A DNA stretch of 64,000 nucleotides from an uncultured Paracoccaceae bacterium (lineage in GTDB: Bacteria > Pseudomonadota > Alphaproteobacteria > Rhodobacterales > Rhodobacteraceae). Positions 1 to 8,560 of this stretch are shown one piece after another. The DNA is taken from contig OY288166.1 in NCBI GenBank assembly GCA_958439195.1, positions 132,160 to 196,159 of the forward strand, written 5' to 3'. The position numbers and the translations under genes are program-made. Below the pieces are notes generated by a model. That model did no database searches. It was not told the DNA's origin and saw only the letters and a program-made list of their open reading frames with translations. Each line of letters opens with the position of its first letter. The stretch's first letter is position 1.

Positions 1-918
1 CACATCATCGGCGCTTTCATCGCGCACATCGGCCAGGATCGGGATCTTCTTGGTCTGGATCAGTTCCGCCAGCTTTTCGATCAGCTTGGATTTCTGCACC
101 TGATACGGGATCTCGGTGACAATGATCTGCCACATCCCCCGGCCCAGATCCTCTACCTCCCACTTCGCGCGCAGCCGGAAAGACCCGCGCCCCGTGCGAT
201 AGGCATCCAGAATATTCGCCCGCGGCTCCACCAGCACGCCGCCCGTGGGGAAATCCGGCCCCGGCACAAAGGCCACCAATTCATCATCCGAAATACCGGG
301 ATTACCCAGCATCGCATGGCACGCCCCGATCAATTCATCCAGGTTATGGGGCGGGATGTTCGTGGCCATCCCCACCGCAATCCCCGATGACCCATTGGCC
401 AGCAGGTTCGGAAACGCCGCCGGCATCACCACCGGCTCTTCCAGCGTCCCGTCATAGTTCGGGCGGAAGTCCACGGCGTTCTCCGCCAACCCTTCCATCA
501 GCGTTTCGGCAATCGCCGTCAGCCGCGCCTCGGTGTATCGGCTGGCCGCCGGGTTATCCCCGTCGATATTGCCGAAATTCCCCTGCCCATCGACCAGCGG
601 GTAACGCACGTTGAAATCCTGCGCCAACCGCGCCATCGCGTCATAAATCGCGGCATCGCCATGCGGGTGATAGTTCCCCATCACGTCGCCCGAAATCTTG
701 GCCGACTTGCGGAATCCCCCCGTCGCCGTCAGCCGCAATTCCCGCATCGCATAGAGGATTCGCCGATGCACCGGCTTCAAACCGTCGCGCGCATCGGGCA
801 GCGCCCGGTGCATGATCGTCGACAGCGCATAGGTCAGATACCGCTCGCCAATCGCACGGCTCAGCGGTTCAGACACCTCAATGGGCACGATCTTGGGGGT
901 ATCAGGCGTGTCGGACAT
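1..918 (-). CDS. parC: DNA topoisomerase IV subunit A (5' part, runs off the left edge)
   Basis: Type IIA topoisomerase subunit that breaks and rejoins DNA to decatenate daughter chromosomes, working with ParE. The start at 918 gives 306 residues before the edge of the window. Visible landmarks are the winged-helix segment with YHPHGD (residues 83-88) and the active-site tyrosine in SRYTE (Tyr128). The wording around the quinolone pocket matches alphaproteobacterial ParC rather than GyrA. The position equivalent to E. coli ParC Ser80 is Ala89 and that of Glu84 is Asp93. The gene is divergent from the SH3 protein. ParC versus GyrA is judged from remembered family sequences, so a small doubt remains. 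Confidence 0.9.
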   Translation of the reverse strand, partial: MSDTPDTPKIVPIEVSEPLSRAIGERYLTYALSTIMHRALPDARDGLKPVHRRILYAMRELRLTATGGFRKSAKISGDVMGNYHPHGDAAIYDAMARLAQDFNVRYPLVDGQGNFGNIDGDNPAASRYTEARLTAIAETLMEGLAENAVDFRPNYDGTLEEPVVMPAAFPNLLANGSSGIAVGMATNIPPHNLDELIGACHAMLGNPGISDDELVAFVPGPDFPTGGVLVEPRANILDAYRTGRGSFRLRAKWEVEDLGRGMWQIIVTEIPYQVQKSKLIEKLAELIQTKKIPILADVRDESADDV

Positions 919-1070
919 GGATGTTGTGTAATTCGCCGCGCGCCATCGGTCCAGCCGAAACCGTCACACCCCCAACGCCGGCCTCCTGCCCGGATCAGAC
1001 CTTGGTCCAAAAGGAAAATTTCCGCACCAACTCAACCAAAAGCCGTGCTAAAGCGGGACTTATTCAACGT

Positions 1071-1613
1071 ATGAGTCGGGTCTTTACCATGTTTCGCTAT
1101 CTGCTTTTCTTCGGCACAGCATTCTACCTGACACTTCTCTTGGGCGGTGAAGACCGCGGCCAGCAGCGCATGGGTCTGCGCGGCGCCTATGACGTGGCGG
1201 CAGCGCCCGCCATGCCTGCACCAGAACCCGAAACGGTGTCCGCAACGCAAACCGTCGCCGCCACCCCATCCGATACGTTGCGCATCCTGCCTGCACCGGG
1301 CGACGCTGTGGTCCAGCAGGCCAGCATGTCTGACGAAACAACCGAACCGGCCTTCAACGATTTCAACAACCCCACCGTCACCCTGCGTTACATCACCGCA
1401 GATGCCGCCAATGTCCGCGACGCCGCCAGCCGGAACGGCGTGGTGATCGGTCGGGTCGAACGTGGCGAAATCGTCCAGCTTGTCGAAGAAGCCGGTGATT
1501 GGATGCGCATCCGCATCGAAGGTGACGGGGTCGATGGCTATGTGCATCGCCGTCTCATCTCGAACGACGCACCCACGCTGTCGACGCTGACACTTTTCCC
1601 CGCCGCCGACTGA
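1071..1613 (+). CDS. SH3-domain protein with N-terminal membrane anchor/signal
   Basis: Protein of 180 residues from the ATG at 1071; a start at 1089 (174 residues) is equally possible. Residues about 7-24 are hydrophobic and act as signal peptide or anchor, residues 40-100 are Ala/Pro/Thr-rich linker, and residues about 105-165 form a bacterial SH3 (SH3_3) domain with the typical AANVR, GEIVQL and GDWMRIR stretches and a GYVHRRLI end. Such domains usually bind peptidoglycan or protein partners in the periplasm. An open frame continues upstream to 921 but that part reads as non-coding. No specific function can be named. Divergent from parC. Confidence 0.75.
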   Translation: MSRVFTMFRYLLFFGTAFYLTLLLGGEDRGQQRMGLRGAYDVAAAPAMPAPEPETVSATQTVAATPSDTLRILPAPGDAVVQQASMSDETTEPAFNDFNNPTVTLRYITADAANVRDAASRNGVVIGRVERGEIVQLVEEAGDWMRIRIEGDGVDGYVHRRLISNDAPTLSTLTLFPAAD

Positions 1614-1691
1614 TCGGCGCACCATTGCCAAACCGCCTGACCTGCCGCTAAATCACGCTCAAAGCAGCAGAAAAAAGCAGGCGACAGGCAT

Positions 1692-2516
1692 ATGCGATCC
1701 ATCCTTATCACCGGATGCTCTTCGGGCATCGGCTACGACGCCGCGCATACTCTCAAGGCGCGCGGCTGGCGCGTTTTCGCCACCTGCCGCCAACAAGGCG
1801 ACTGCGACCGCCTGATCAGCGAGGGGCTGGAAAGTTTCCCCCTCGACCACGCAAGCGAGGCCAGCCTTGAATCCGCTGTCACGGAAACCCTCTCCCGTAC
1901 CGGGGGCAAACTGGATGCGCTGTTTAACAATGGCGCTTTCGCCTGCCCCGGCGCCGTCGAAGACCTGCCCCGCGGCGCGCTGCGGGAAATCTTTGAAACC
2001 AACTTCTTCGGCTATCACGATCTGACCCGACGCCTCATCCCCACCTTCCGCGCCCAAGGGCATGGCCGCATCGTGCAATGCTCCTCCGTCCTTGGCCTTG
2101 TCGGGGCCAAATGGCGCGGGGCATACGTATCCACCAAATTCGCGCTCGAAGGTCTGTCCGATGTTCTCCGCCTTGAAATGCAAGGCACCGGGATTGACGT
2201 CATCCTCATCGAACCTGGCCCCATCGCCACCCGCATCCGCCAGAACGCCATCCCCCACTTTGAGAAATGGATCGACTGGGAAAACTCCGCCCGCCGCGAC
2301 GAATACAGCACCCTGCTTGACCGGCTCTACAAACCCGAGGTGAAGAAAGACCGTTGGGAACTTCCCGCCTCTGCCGTCACCGCCCACCTGATCCACGCCA
2401 TCGAATCCCCCCGCCCCCGCGCCCGCTATTACGTCACCACCCCCACCCACCTTGCCGGTTTCTTCAAACGCATCCTGCCCACCCGCCTGCTTGACCGCGT
2501 CATTGCCAAGGGCTGA
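1692..2516 (+). CDS. SDR-family NAD(P)-dependent oxidoreductase
   Basis: Classical short-chain dehydrogenase of 274 residues. The nucleotide-binding motif TGCSSGIG is at residues 7-14, the NNGA structural motif near residue 80, the catalytic serine in CSSVLG, and the active-site Tyr145-x3-Lys149 in AYVSTK. The Arg in FATCR after strand 2 suggests NADP(H) preference. The C-terminal third, with a conserved HLIHAIESPRPRARYYV segment, resembles the YbbO-like SDR subgroup. The substrate cannot be read from sequence. The RBS region before 1692 is weak. It is followed after about 100 bases by the HIG1/adenosyltransferase pair and may be transcribed alone. Confidence 0.85.
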   Translation: MRSILITGCSSGIGYDAAHTLKARGWRVFATCRQQGDCDRLISEGLESFPLDHASEASLESAVTETLSRTGGKLDALFNNGAFACPGAVEDLPRGALREIFETNFFGYHDLTRRLIPTFRAQGHGRIVQCSSVLGLVGAKWRGAYVSTKFALEGLSDVLRLEMQGTGIDVILIEPGPIATRIRQNAIPHFEKWIDWENSARRDEYSTLLDRLYKPEVKKDRWELPASAVTAHLIHAIESPRPRARYYVTTPTHLAGFFKRILPTRLLDRVIAKG

Positions 2517-2618
2517 CAGTCCGCATGAAAAGCGGCGCAATCTACCCCATCCACGATTTAGCCTTTCGCTTTTCCCACAATCCCCCCTAGATCACCCCAA
2601 GCACGAGGGGGAAACGCC

Positions 2619-2822
2619 ATGCTGTCAGATCCGCTGTTCATCGTCGCCGCAATTGCCGCCTTGGCCGTTCTTGCCATCCTGATGCTGGGCATCGGCGGCT
2701 TTGCCAAAGGGGGCGACTTCAACCGCAAACACGCCAACCGCATCATGCGCTATCGCATCATCGCGCAGGCCGTCGCCGTGGCCCTGATCGTCGCCTTCGC
2801 CTATTTCCAATCCAGGGGTTGA
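2619..2822 (+). CDS. Small twin-transmembrane HIG1-domain protein
   Basis: Sixty-seven residues with two hydrophobic segments (about 6-28 and 47-63) joined by a short basic loop containing HANRIMRYRIIAQ, which matches the HIG1 signature of a His/Arg-rich loop ending in Gln. In mitochondria, HIG1 proteins are assembly or supercomplex factors of cytochrome oxidase, and alphaproteobacterial relatives are presumed to act with respiratory complexes in the inner membrane; this role is inference. A good AGGGGG-type RBS precedes the ATG. The stop lies 2 bases before the adenosyltransferase start, so the two are probably co-transcribed, an arrangement I recall from other Rhodobacteraceae. Confidence 0.8.
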   Translation: MLSDPLFIVAAIAALAVLAILMLGIGGFAKGGDFNRKHANRIMRYRIIAQAVAVALIVAFAYFQSRG

Positions 2823-2824
2823 AC

Positions 2825-3403
2825 ATGGTTGTTCTGTCGAAAATCTACACCAAGACCGGCGATGCCGGCGAAACCGCGCTGGGCAACGGCGCGCGCGTGG
2901 CCAAGCACGCCACCCGTGTTTCCGCCTATGGCACGGTCGATGAAACCAACGCCACTGTCGGCCTTGCCCGCCTGCACGCCACCGGCGACATCGACGCCGC
3001 CCTTGCCCGCATCTCGAACGACCTGTTCGATCTGGGGGCCGATCTCTGCACCCCCGACATGCACCTTGACGAAACGCTCCCCTATACACCGCTCAGGATG
3101 CAAGAGGCACAGGTGCTACGGCTGGAACGTGAAATCGACGTGATGAACGCCAGGCTGGAACCCCTGCGCAGCTTCATCCTGCCGGGCGGCGCGCCGCTGG
3201 CCACATACCTCCACCTCTGCCGCACCGTCTGCCGCCGTGCCGAACGCCTGACGGTCGAACTTGCCACGATGGAATCGGTAAACCCCGAGTCGGTCAAATA
3301 CCTCAACCGCCTGTCGGACTGGTTCTTCGTCGCGGGCCGCATCGCCAACAACGATGGCAAGGATGATGTCCTCTGGGTGCCCGGCCTGACCCGCGAAGGC
3401 TGA
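2825..3403 (+). CDS. pduO: Cob(I)yrinic acid a,c-diamide / cob(I)alamin adenosyltransferase, PduO type
   Basis: Transfers adenosyl from ATP to cob(I)alamin to make coenzyme B12, needed by methylmalonyl-CoA and ethylmalonyl-CoA mutases. The 192-residue product has the PduO/MMAB landmarks: KIYTKTGDAGET near the N-terminus (ATP binding), SAYGTVDETNA, CRRAERLTVEL, and the C-terminal KYLNRLSDWFFVAGR helix. I chose the ATG at 2825; a TTG at 2819 overlaps the previous stop and adds only two residues. It follows the HIG1 gene directly and sits close to etfBA and 3-hydroxybutyryl-CoA dehydrogenase, which fits acyl-CoA metabolism through B12-dependent mutases. Confidence 0.92.
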   Translation: MVVLSKIYTKTGDAGETALGNGARVAKHATRVSAYGTVDETNATVGLARLHATGDIDAALARISNDLFDLGADLCTPDMHLDETLPYTPLRMQEAQVLRLEREIDVMNARLEPLRSFILPGGAPLATYLHLCRTVCRRAERLTVELATMESVNPESVKYLNRLSDWFFVAGRIANNDGKDDVLWVPGLTREG

Positions 3404-3541
3404 TCCGCCCCAAAAACGCGACGTCGGGACGCGGTTTCGCGTCGTATTTGGTCTGTTCCCGCGTCGGTGGACAGTCTAGTTACGCTGTCAATAGCTTGGG
3501 ACACGGCCCGCCCCCGCGCGGCCCGCAAAAGGAGAGACGCG

Positions 3542-4303
3542 ATGAAGGTCCTCGTGCCTGTCAAACGTGTGATCGACTACAACGTGAAAGTCCGCGTCAA
3601 GGCGGATGGATCGGGCGTCGATCTGGCCAACGTGAAAATGTCGATGAACCCCTTCGACGAAATCGCCGTGGAAGAGGCGATCCGGCTCAAGGAAAAAGGC
3701 ATCGCCACGGAAATCGTCGTCGTGTCCATTGGTGTGAAGCAGGCGCAGGAAACCCTGCGCACCGCGCTCGCCATGGGGGCCGACCGCGCCATCCTGATCG
3801 AGGCCACCGATAACGTGCAGACCGATATCGAACCGCTCGCCGTCGCCAAACTGCTCGCAGCGGTCGTCAAAGAGGAAGGCCCCGGCCTCGTCCTCTGCGG
3901 CAAGCAGGCCATCGACAATGACATGAACGCCACCGGCCAGATGCTGTCCGCTCTGCTCGGCTGGTCGCAGGCGACCTTCGCCTCCGAACTCGCCATCGAC
4001 GGCGACACCGCCACCGTGACCCGCGAAGTCGACGGCGGCCTTCAGACCATCGCTGTCAAGATGCCCGCCATCGTGACCGTTGACCTGCGCCTGAACGAAC
4101 CCCGCTATGCCTCGCTGCCCAATATCATGAAGGCAAAGGCAAAGCCGCTCGCCGCCAAGACGCCCGCCGATTACGGCGTCGATGTCGCGCCGCGCCTGTC
4201 GGTCGTCAAGACCGTCGAACCCGCGGGCCGCAAAGCCGGGGTCAAGGTCGGCTCGATCGAAGAACTCATTGCGAAACTCAAAGACGAAGCAGGGGTGATC
4301 TGA
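3542..4303 (+). CDS. etfB: Electron transfer flavoprotein subunit beta
   Basis: Small subunit of the soluble ETF heterodimer that accepts electrons from acyl-CoA dehydrogenases and passes them to ETF:ubiquinone oxidoreductase. The 253-residue product begins MKVLVPVKRVIDYN and carries the conserved NPFDEIAVEEA, LAMGADRAILI, GKQAIDND and LPNIMKAKAKPL stretches of the FixA/EtfB family, which bind AMP. A strong GGAGAG ribosome site precedes the ATG at 3542; an in-frame extension back to 3467 has no family similarity. The stop is one base before etfA, so they form an operon. Likely clients in this window are Mcd and the acyl-CoA dehydrogenase of the carnitine cluster (inference). Confidence 0.96.
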   Translation: MKVLVPVKRVIDYNVKVRVKADGSGVDLANVKMSMNPFDEIAVEEAIRLKEKGIATEIVVVSIGVKQAQETLRTALAMGADRAILIEATDNVQTDIEPLAVAKLLAAVVKEEGPGLVLCGKQAIDNDMNATGQMLSALLGWSQATFASELAIDGDTATVTREVDGGLQTIAVKMPAIVTVDLRLNEPRYASLPNIMKAKAKPLAAKTPADYGVDVAPRLSVVKTVEPAGRKAGVKVGSIEELIAKLKDEAGVI

Positions 4304-4304
4304 C

Positions 4305-5228
4305 ATGGCCGTTCTTCTTCTCGCCGATGTGAATGATGGGCAGCTTGCCACGGATGCCGTTGCAAAAACCCTCGCCGCCGTCGCCTCCCTTGGCGACGTG
4401 CATCTGCTGATCGCAGGCACCTCTGCCGCTGCGGCGGCCGAGGCGGCTAAACTTGATGGCGTGGCCAAGGTGCTGCATGCCGATGACGCCGCCTTCGATC
4501 ATGGCATGGCCGAAAGCACCGCCGCCCTGATCGCGGGCCTTGCAGGCAATTACAGCCACATCGCCGCCGCCGCGACCGCGTTCTCCAAGAATGTGCTGCC
4601 CCGCGTGGCCGCCCTTCTGGACGTGATGGTCATCTCCGACGTGACCGCCGTCATCGACGCCGACACGTTCGAACGCCCGATCTACGCCGGTAACGCCATC
4701 CAGACCGTAAAATCGGCGGATGCGAAAAAGGTATTCACCGTCCGCACCGCATCCTTCACCGCTGTCGGCTCCACCGGGTCAGCCGCCGTCGAAAAGATCG
4801 CCGCAAGCGCCGATGCCTCGCTGTCGAAATGGGTCGAAGACAAGGTCGCCGCGTCTGACCGCCCGGAACTCACCTCCGCAGGCATCGTCGTCTCGGGTGG
4901 GCGCGGCGTTGGCAGCCAGGAAGACTTTGCCCTGATCGAAAAGCTGGCCGACAAGCTGGGTGCCGCTGTCGGTGCCTCGCGCGCGGCTGTCGATTCGGGT
5001 TATGCCCCGAACGACTGGCAGGTCGGCCAGACCGGCAAGGTCGTGGCCCCCACGCTTTATGTCGCCGTCGGCATCTCCGGCGCGATCCAGCACCTTGCCG
5101 GGATGAAGGATTCAAAGGTCATCGTTGCCATCAACAAGGACGAAGAGGCGCCGATCTTCCAGGTCGCCGATTACGGCCTTGTGGCCGACCTCTTCACCGC
5201 CGTGCCGGAAATGATCGAAAAGCTCTGA
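4305..5228 (+). CDS. etfA: Electron transfer flavoprotein subunit alpha
   Basis: Large ETF subunit holding the redox FAD. The 307-residue product has an N-terminal alpha/beta domain (about 1-180) and the FAD domain (about 185-305) with SGGRGVG at about residues 198-203, then DSGYAPNDWQVGQTGK and GISGAIQHLAGM, the standard FAD contacts of EtfA/FixB. Length and motif order are normal. It starts one base after the etfB stop. A hairpin with flanking A and T runs lies 20 bases beyond its stop codon, ending this operon. Confidence 0.96.
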   Translation: MAVLLLADVNDGQLATDAVAKTLAAVASLGDVHLLIAGTSAAAAAEAAKLDGVAKVLHADDAAFDHGMAESTAALIAGLAGNYSHIAAAATAFSKNVLPRVAALLDVMVISDVTAVIDADTFERPIYAGNAIQTVKSADAKKVFTVRTASFTAVGSTGSAAVEKIAASADASLSKWVEDKVAASDRPELTSAGIVVSGGRGVGSQEDFALIEKLADKLGAAVGASRAAVDSGYAPNDWQVGQTGKVVAPTLYVAVGISGAIQHLAGMKDSKVIVAINKDEEAPIFQVADYGLVADLFTAVPEMIEKL

Positions 5229-5248
5229 TCCGTCCTGATGGGCAAAAC

Positions 5249-5283
5249 AAAAGGGGCGCGGGGGTGATCCCGCGCCCCTTTTG
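5249..5283. terminator. Bidirectional rho-independent terminator between etfA and the DUF6473 gene
   Basis: Perfect inverted repeat AAAAGGGGCGCGGG ... CCCGCGCCCCTTTT with a short loop, A-run on the left and T-run on the right. It follows etfA on the plus strand and ends just before the minus-strand gene whose stop is at 5289, so it can serve both convergent transcripts. Confidence 0.9.
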
Positions 5284-5288
5284 CATGT

Positions 5289-6110
5289 TCAAACCATCCC
5301 GCGCAGCACCGGCAGCAAGGCCGCCGCCACGTCCTCATGCGCGCCCAGCCCCGGCAATCCCCGCGCCGCAGGTTCGGCCATGGCGGGAAACACCATCCCC
5401 TCCACCCCACGCGCCTTTGCCCGCGCACTCGTCACCGCAGTCACCAGCGCATCCGCCTGCGTCGCCAACGCCTCCAACATCGCGGCATCCACCAGCACGG
5501 GTTCGCCCAGCGGTGCATCCCGCCGTGGCCCAGGCGGGCGGTCCGCCATCCACAACAAAACCTTCTGCCCCGGAATCTGCGCCATCAACGCCCCCATGCG
5601 TGCCGCCCAAGCCGACCGCAATTCCTCTGCCACCAGGGCAAACCGCTCTGGCCCCACGTCGAACAGCGACCGCAGCATGTGCCGGGTAAAGCTGAAATCG
5701 GTGAAATCCACCCCCCGATAGATCGCCTGCAAGACCGGCGACGCGCGCAGGAACCGATCATTCCGCCGCGAATGCACGGCATACAGGCGGTTGGTCAAAT
5801 CCGCCGCGCCCGGCACCTGCACCACCGTCACGGCCGCGCGTGACACGATTTCCATCACGGCAGGGTCGCCCATCCATGCGTCCGGCCCGGCATTCGGGCA
5901 CCCCAGGTTGACCACGGGCAGATCCAGCCCCGCCTCCACCAGCGCCGGAAACGGCTGCGGAATATACCTGCCATAGGCTTCGATCCCACCCAGAACCACC
6001 GCATAGCGCCCGCTCACATCGCGCCTTGGCCCCCGAAACAACAACCTCGACCGCCCATAGCGGCACGGCAAATAATCCAACGACCCGTCAACCGGATATA
6101 CATAGGCCAT
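5289..6110 (-). CDS. DUF6473 family protein
   Basis: Conserved protein of 273 residues, without signal peptide or membrane segments. The N-terminus (YPVDGSLDYLPCRYGRSRLLFRGPRR) and the internal NLGCPNAGPDA, VQVPGAADLTNRLYAVHSRRNDRFL and LLWMADRPP stretches match the DUF6473 family I know from Rhodobacteraceae. In that family the layout, with a possible SGNH-like GGIEAYG/NLGCPNAG pattern, hints at a hydrolase or transferase acting on a surface polymer, but no activity has been shown that I know of. Divergent from the hydroxybutyryl-CoA dehydrogenase gene. Confidence 0.75.
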   Translation of the reverse strand: MAYVYPVDGSLDYLPCRYGRSRLLFRGPRRDVSGRYAVVLGGIEAYGRYIPQPFPALVEAGLDLPVVNLGCPNAGPDAWMGDPAVMEIVSRAAVTVVQVPGAADLTNRLYAVHSRRNDRFLRASPVLQAIYRGVDFTDFSFTRHMLRSLFDVGPERFALVAEELRSAWAARMGALMAQIPGQKVLLWMADRPPGPRRDAPLGEPVLVDAAMLEALATQADALVTAVTSARAKARGVEGMVFPAMAEPAARGLPGLGAHEDVAAALLPVLRGMV

Positions 6111-6279
6111 AGCCTACCCCCACATTCACAACACCCAAGGTCCAGCCTGCCCGGCGGGGATGAACAAAGCGCTAAAGTCGCAATTTGCACCGATCTTTCC
6201 GCATCTCGCCCCGCCCACGGCATCTTGCGCCCGCCACCCGCGGAAGCCTAAGGTCTGCCCGGACAGAAGGAGCATGAGC

Positions 6280-7158
6280 ATGGCAGAGATCCGCACCGTC
6301 GGCATCGTGGGCGCAGGTCAGATGGGTAATGGCATCGCCCATGTCTTTGCGCTTGCCGGTTATGATGTCCTGCTCAATGACATCGCGCAGGACAGCCTCG
6401 ACAAGGCCGTCGCGCTGATCGATCGCAACATCGAACGCCAGGTCAGTCGTGGCAAGGTGTCGGCCGAAGACAAGGCCGCCGCGATGGGCCGCATCAAGAC
6501 CACGCTGAAACTTGCCGACCTTGGGCAGACCGATCTGGTGATCGAAGCCGCCACCGAACGTGAAACCGTCAAGCAGGCGATATTCGAGGATCTGGTCCCC
6601 CATCTGAAACCCGGCACGATCCTGACCTCAAACACCTCGTCGATCTCCATCACGCGCCTCGCCAGCCGCACCGACCGACCGGAAAAGTTCATGGGCTTTC
6701 ACTTCATGAACCCGGTCCCGGTCATGCAACTGGTGGAACTGATCCGTGGCATCGCCACCGATCAAGAGACGTGGGACACGCTCCACGCGGTCGTCCGCAA
6801 ACTCGGCAAAACCGCCGCCAGCGCCGAAGATTTCCCCGCCTTCATCGTCAACCGCATCCTGATGCCAATGATCAATGAGGCGGTCTATACACTTTACGAA
6901 GGCGTGGGGTCGGTCAAATCCATCGACGAGTCCCTGAAACTCGGCGCCAATCACCCGATGGGCCCGCTGGAACTGGCCGATTTCATCGGCCTGGACACCT
7001 GCCTTGCCATCATGAACGTCCTGCATGACGGTCTTGCCGACACCAAATACCGCCCCTGCCCGCTGCTGACAAAGTATGTCGAGGCGGGCTGGCTGGGCCG
7101 CAAAACCCAACGCGGCTTCTACGATTATCGTGGCGACGTGCCGGTGCCGACCAGATGA
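6280..7158 (+). CDS. 3-hydroxybutyryl-CoA dehydrogenase
   Basis: NAD-dependent oxidation of 3-hydroxyacyl-CoA to 3-ketoacyl-CoA (PaaH/Hbd family). The 292-residue product has the dinucleotide fold GAGQMG at residues 11-16, SNTSS, the catalytic-site HFMNP (His141) with downstream Glu in VELIRG, and the C-terminal dimer domain with NHPMGPLELADFIGLD. I chose the ATG at 6280 because AGAAGGAG at 6265-6272 is then 7 bases away; the ATG at 6274 would be only 1 base from it. The enzyme feeds C4 acyl-CoA metabolism with the ETF genes upstream. Cellular role (PHB/butyrate versus aromatic breakdown) is not fixed by sequence. Confidence 0.92.
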   Translation: MAEIRTVGIVGAGQMGNGIAHVFALAGYDVLLNDIAQDSLDKAVALIDRNIERQVSRGKVSAEDKAAAMGRIKTTLKLADLGQTDLVIEAATERETVKQAIFEDLVPHLKPGTILTSNTSSISITRLASRTDRPEKFMGFHFMNPVPVMQLVELIRGIATDQETWDTLHAVVRKLGKTAASAEDFPAFIVNRILMPMINEAVYTLYEGVGSVKSIDESLKLGANHPMGPLELADFIGLDTCLAIMNVLHDGLADTKYRPCPLLTKYVEAGWLGRKTQRGFYDYRGDVPVPTR

Positions 7159-7162
7159 ACCA

Positions 7163-7567
7163 ATGACAAGGGCCTTACCTTTCTACTGGCTCATCATCCC
7201 GACGATCTTGGCCTCTGTGTACCTTTTTGTCGTGTTTGCTTTCTTGGGAGTTTGCTCAATCAATCAATGTCTCGGCTCCGGTAATGCAAGTTTCGGAACA
7301 ACCGCACTGGGCATCCTATTCTTGCTCGCCGGATCACTACCCCTGATCTCATCCTCAGTCGTACTACTCGCAAGGTTGCGGAAAAAGCCACTTGGCTCCC
7401 TTGCCAGCACTCTCATCTGGACCCTTATCGTTATCGTTGGCGCGTTCGGGATACTTCAAGGCGCAACGGATCCCGGCGACGCTAAATGGATGGGCGCGCC
7501 ACTCATGATGTATGCGGCCCTCTTTGCATTCTCGATGTTATATTTTCCGAACCAGCAGACTGAATGA
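7163..7567 (+). CDS. Orphan four-helix membrane protein, AT-richer than its surroundings
   Basis: I do not recognise a family. The 134-residue frame from the ATG at 7163 has four hydrophobic segments (about 5-28, 38-62, 72-95 and 105-128) and two cysteines near residues 30 and 35 (VCSINQC). It lies 4 bases after the hydroxybutyryl-CoA dehydrogenase stop. Base use differs from its neighbours: two 60-base lines inside it (7201-7320) are about 45% and 50% G+C by my count, against about 62% in the end of the preceding gene. It also uses codons with A or T at the third position freely. It may be a recent acquisition or a lineage-specific gene; the start could also lie further downstream. Confidence 0.55.
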   Translation: MTRALPFYWLIIPTILASVYLFVVFAFLGVCSINQCLGSGNASFGTTALGILFLLAGSLPLISSSVVLLARLRKKPLGSLASTLIWTLIVIVGAFGILQGATDPGDAKWMGAPLMMYAALFAFSMLYFPNQQTE

Positions 7568-7600
7568 TGTCTTCGCCGGTCTAGTGCGTTCAGCAACTTA

Positions 7601-7615
7601 GGAACAAAGCGTTCC
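7601..7615. repeat. Short inverted repeat between convergent genes
   Basis: GGAAC-AAAGC-GTTCC, five perfect pairs around a five-base loop, between the stop of the orphan membrane protein and the stop of the acyltransferase gene. Too short and lacking a T-run to be a firm terminator. Confidence 0.35.
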
Positions 7616-7624
7616 GATCTGAAC

Positions 7625-8530
7625 CTACTTCCCCAAGGACAGCGTATGTTCCCGAAGCCAGGCCAGAAACCCGCGCGGGTTGCCTTCCCACTTCTTCAAC
7701 TCTTCCGCCGGGATCGGCGCGCCGATCACGGGCCGCGTCGGTTTGAACAAGCACCGCTTGATCTCATACAGCAGCAGCCCCTGCCGGACCGTGTCGCTGA
7801 TCTTGTTGGCAATCAAAAACGCGCGGCTGTTCTGGCCCGGGAAAAACACCGGCAGGATCGTCGCGCCGGATGATTTCACGATCTTGTGGGTGAAGACGTT
7901 CCACTCGCTCTCCACCGCCGGTCCCCACCAGCCCTCGCTCATCGCCACCTTGCCCGCCGGGAACAGGATGATTACCCCCCCCGCCTTCAGATGCGCCATC
8001 GTTTCGTTGCGCATCTGCAACCCCAACTCGCGCGCATTGTCCTCATGCGGGAACGGCACGGGGATCATGAATTGCTCAACCTCGGGGATACCCGTCAGCA
8101 GGGACCGTGTCAGGATCTTGAAATCCGACCGCACCCTTGTGACCATCTCGGCCAGAACCATCCCATCCACCAATCCTGACGGATGGTTCGACACCACCAC
8201 CAACGGCCCGGTCTTGGGGATCAGCGCGATTTCTTCGGGCGGCGTCTGGATGGTGATCCCCATCTGACGGATCGCCTTGGGCCAGAACGGCGCCCCCACC
8301 GGCGCGCCCGTCCGTTCAAAATCCCGGATCAGCTTCAACAGCGTGACCTTCGCCGTCAGCCATTCCAAGGCACGGATGGTGTTCGCCTTGAACGGGTTCT
8401 TGAACGTCCCGGCATAGGACAGGCGGCGCATGTCATATGGGCGTTCCGCCCGCTCCACCCTGCGGCGGGCAAGTTCCTCTTCGCTCACCTCAAGGCTGCG
8501 GAGATCTTCGCTCTGCGACGTCTCGGTCAC
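7625..8530 (-). CDS. Lysophospholipid acyltransferase family protein (hemolysin/OlsB-like motif)
   Basis: Predicted acyltransferase of the PlsC-like superfamily, 301 residues. The catalytic block is NHPSGLVDG (His116-x5-Asp122), the longer-spaced variant I associate with hemolysin/ornithine-lipid type acyltransferases rather than the HX4D of PlsC. Further blocks are the LFPAGKVAMS substrate loop and a PVFFPGQNS stretch. No transmembrane helix is obvious, so it probably sits on the inner face of the membrane. It lies 30 bases downstream of HPr on the same strand and may be the last gene of that operon. Whether it makes phosphatidate, ornithine lipid or another lipid cannot be decided from the sequence. 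Confidence 0.8.
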   Translation of the reverse strand: MTETSQSEDLRSLEVSEEELARRRVERAERPYDMRRLSYAGTFKNPFKANTIRALEWLTAKVTLLKLIRDFERTGAPVGAPFWPKAIRQMGITIQTPPEEIALIPKTGPLVVVSNHPSGLVDGMVLAEMVTRVRSDFKILTRSLLTGIPEVEQFMIPVPFPHEDNARELGLQMRNETMAHLKAGGVIILFPAGKVAMSEGWWGPAVESEWNVFTHKIVKSSGATILPVFFPGQNSRAFLIANKISDTVRQGLLLYEIKRCLFKPTRPVIGAPIPAEELKKWEGNPRGFLAWLREHTLSLGK

Positions 8531-8560
8531 GGCGGCTTTGCCTTTCGCGTCTGACGCGCC

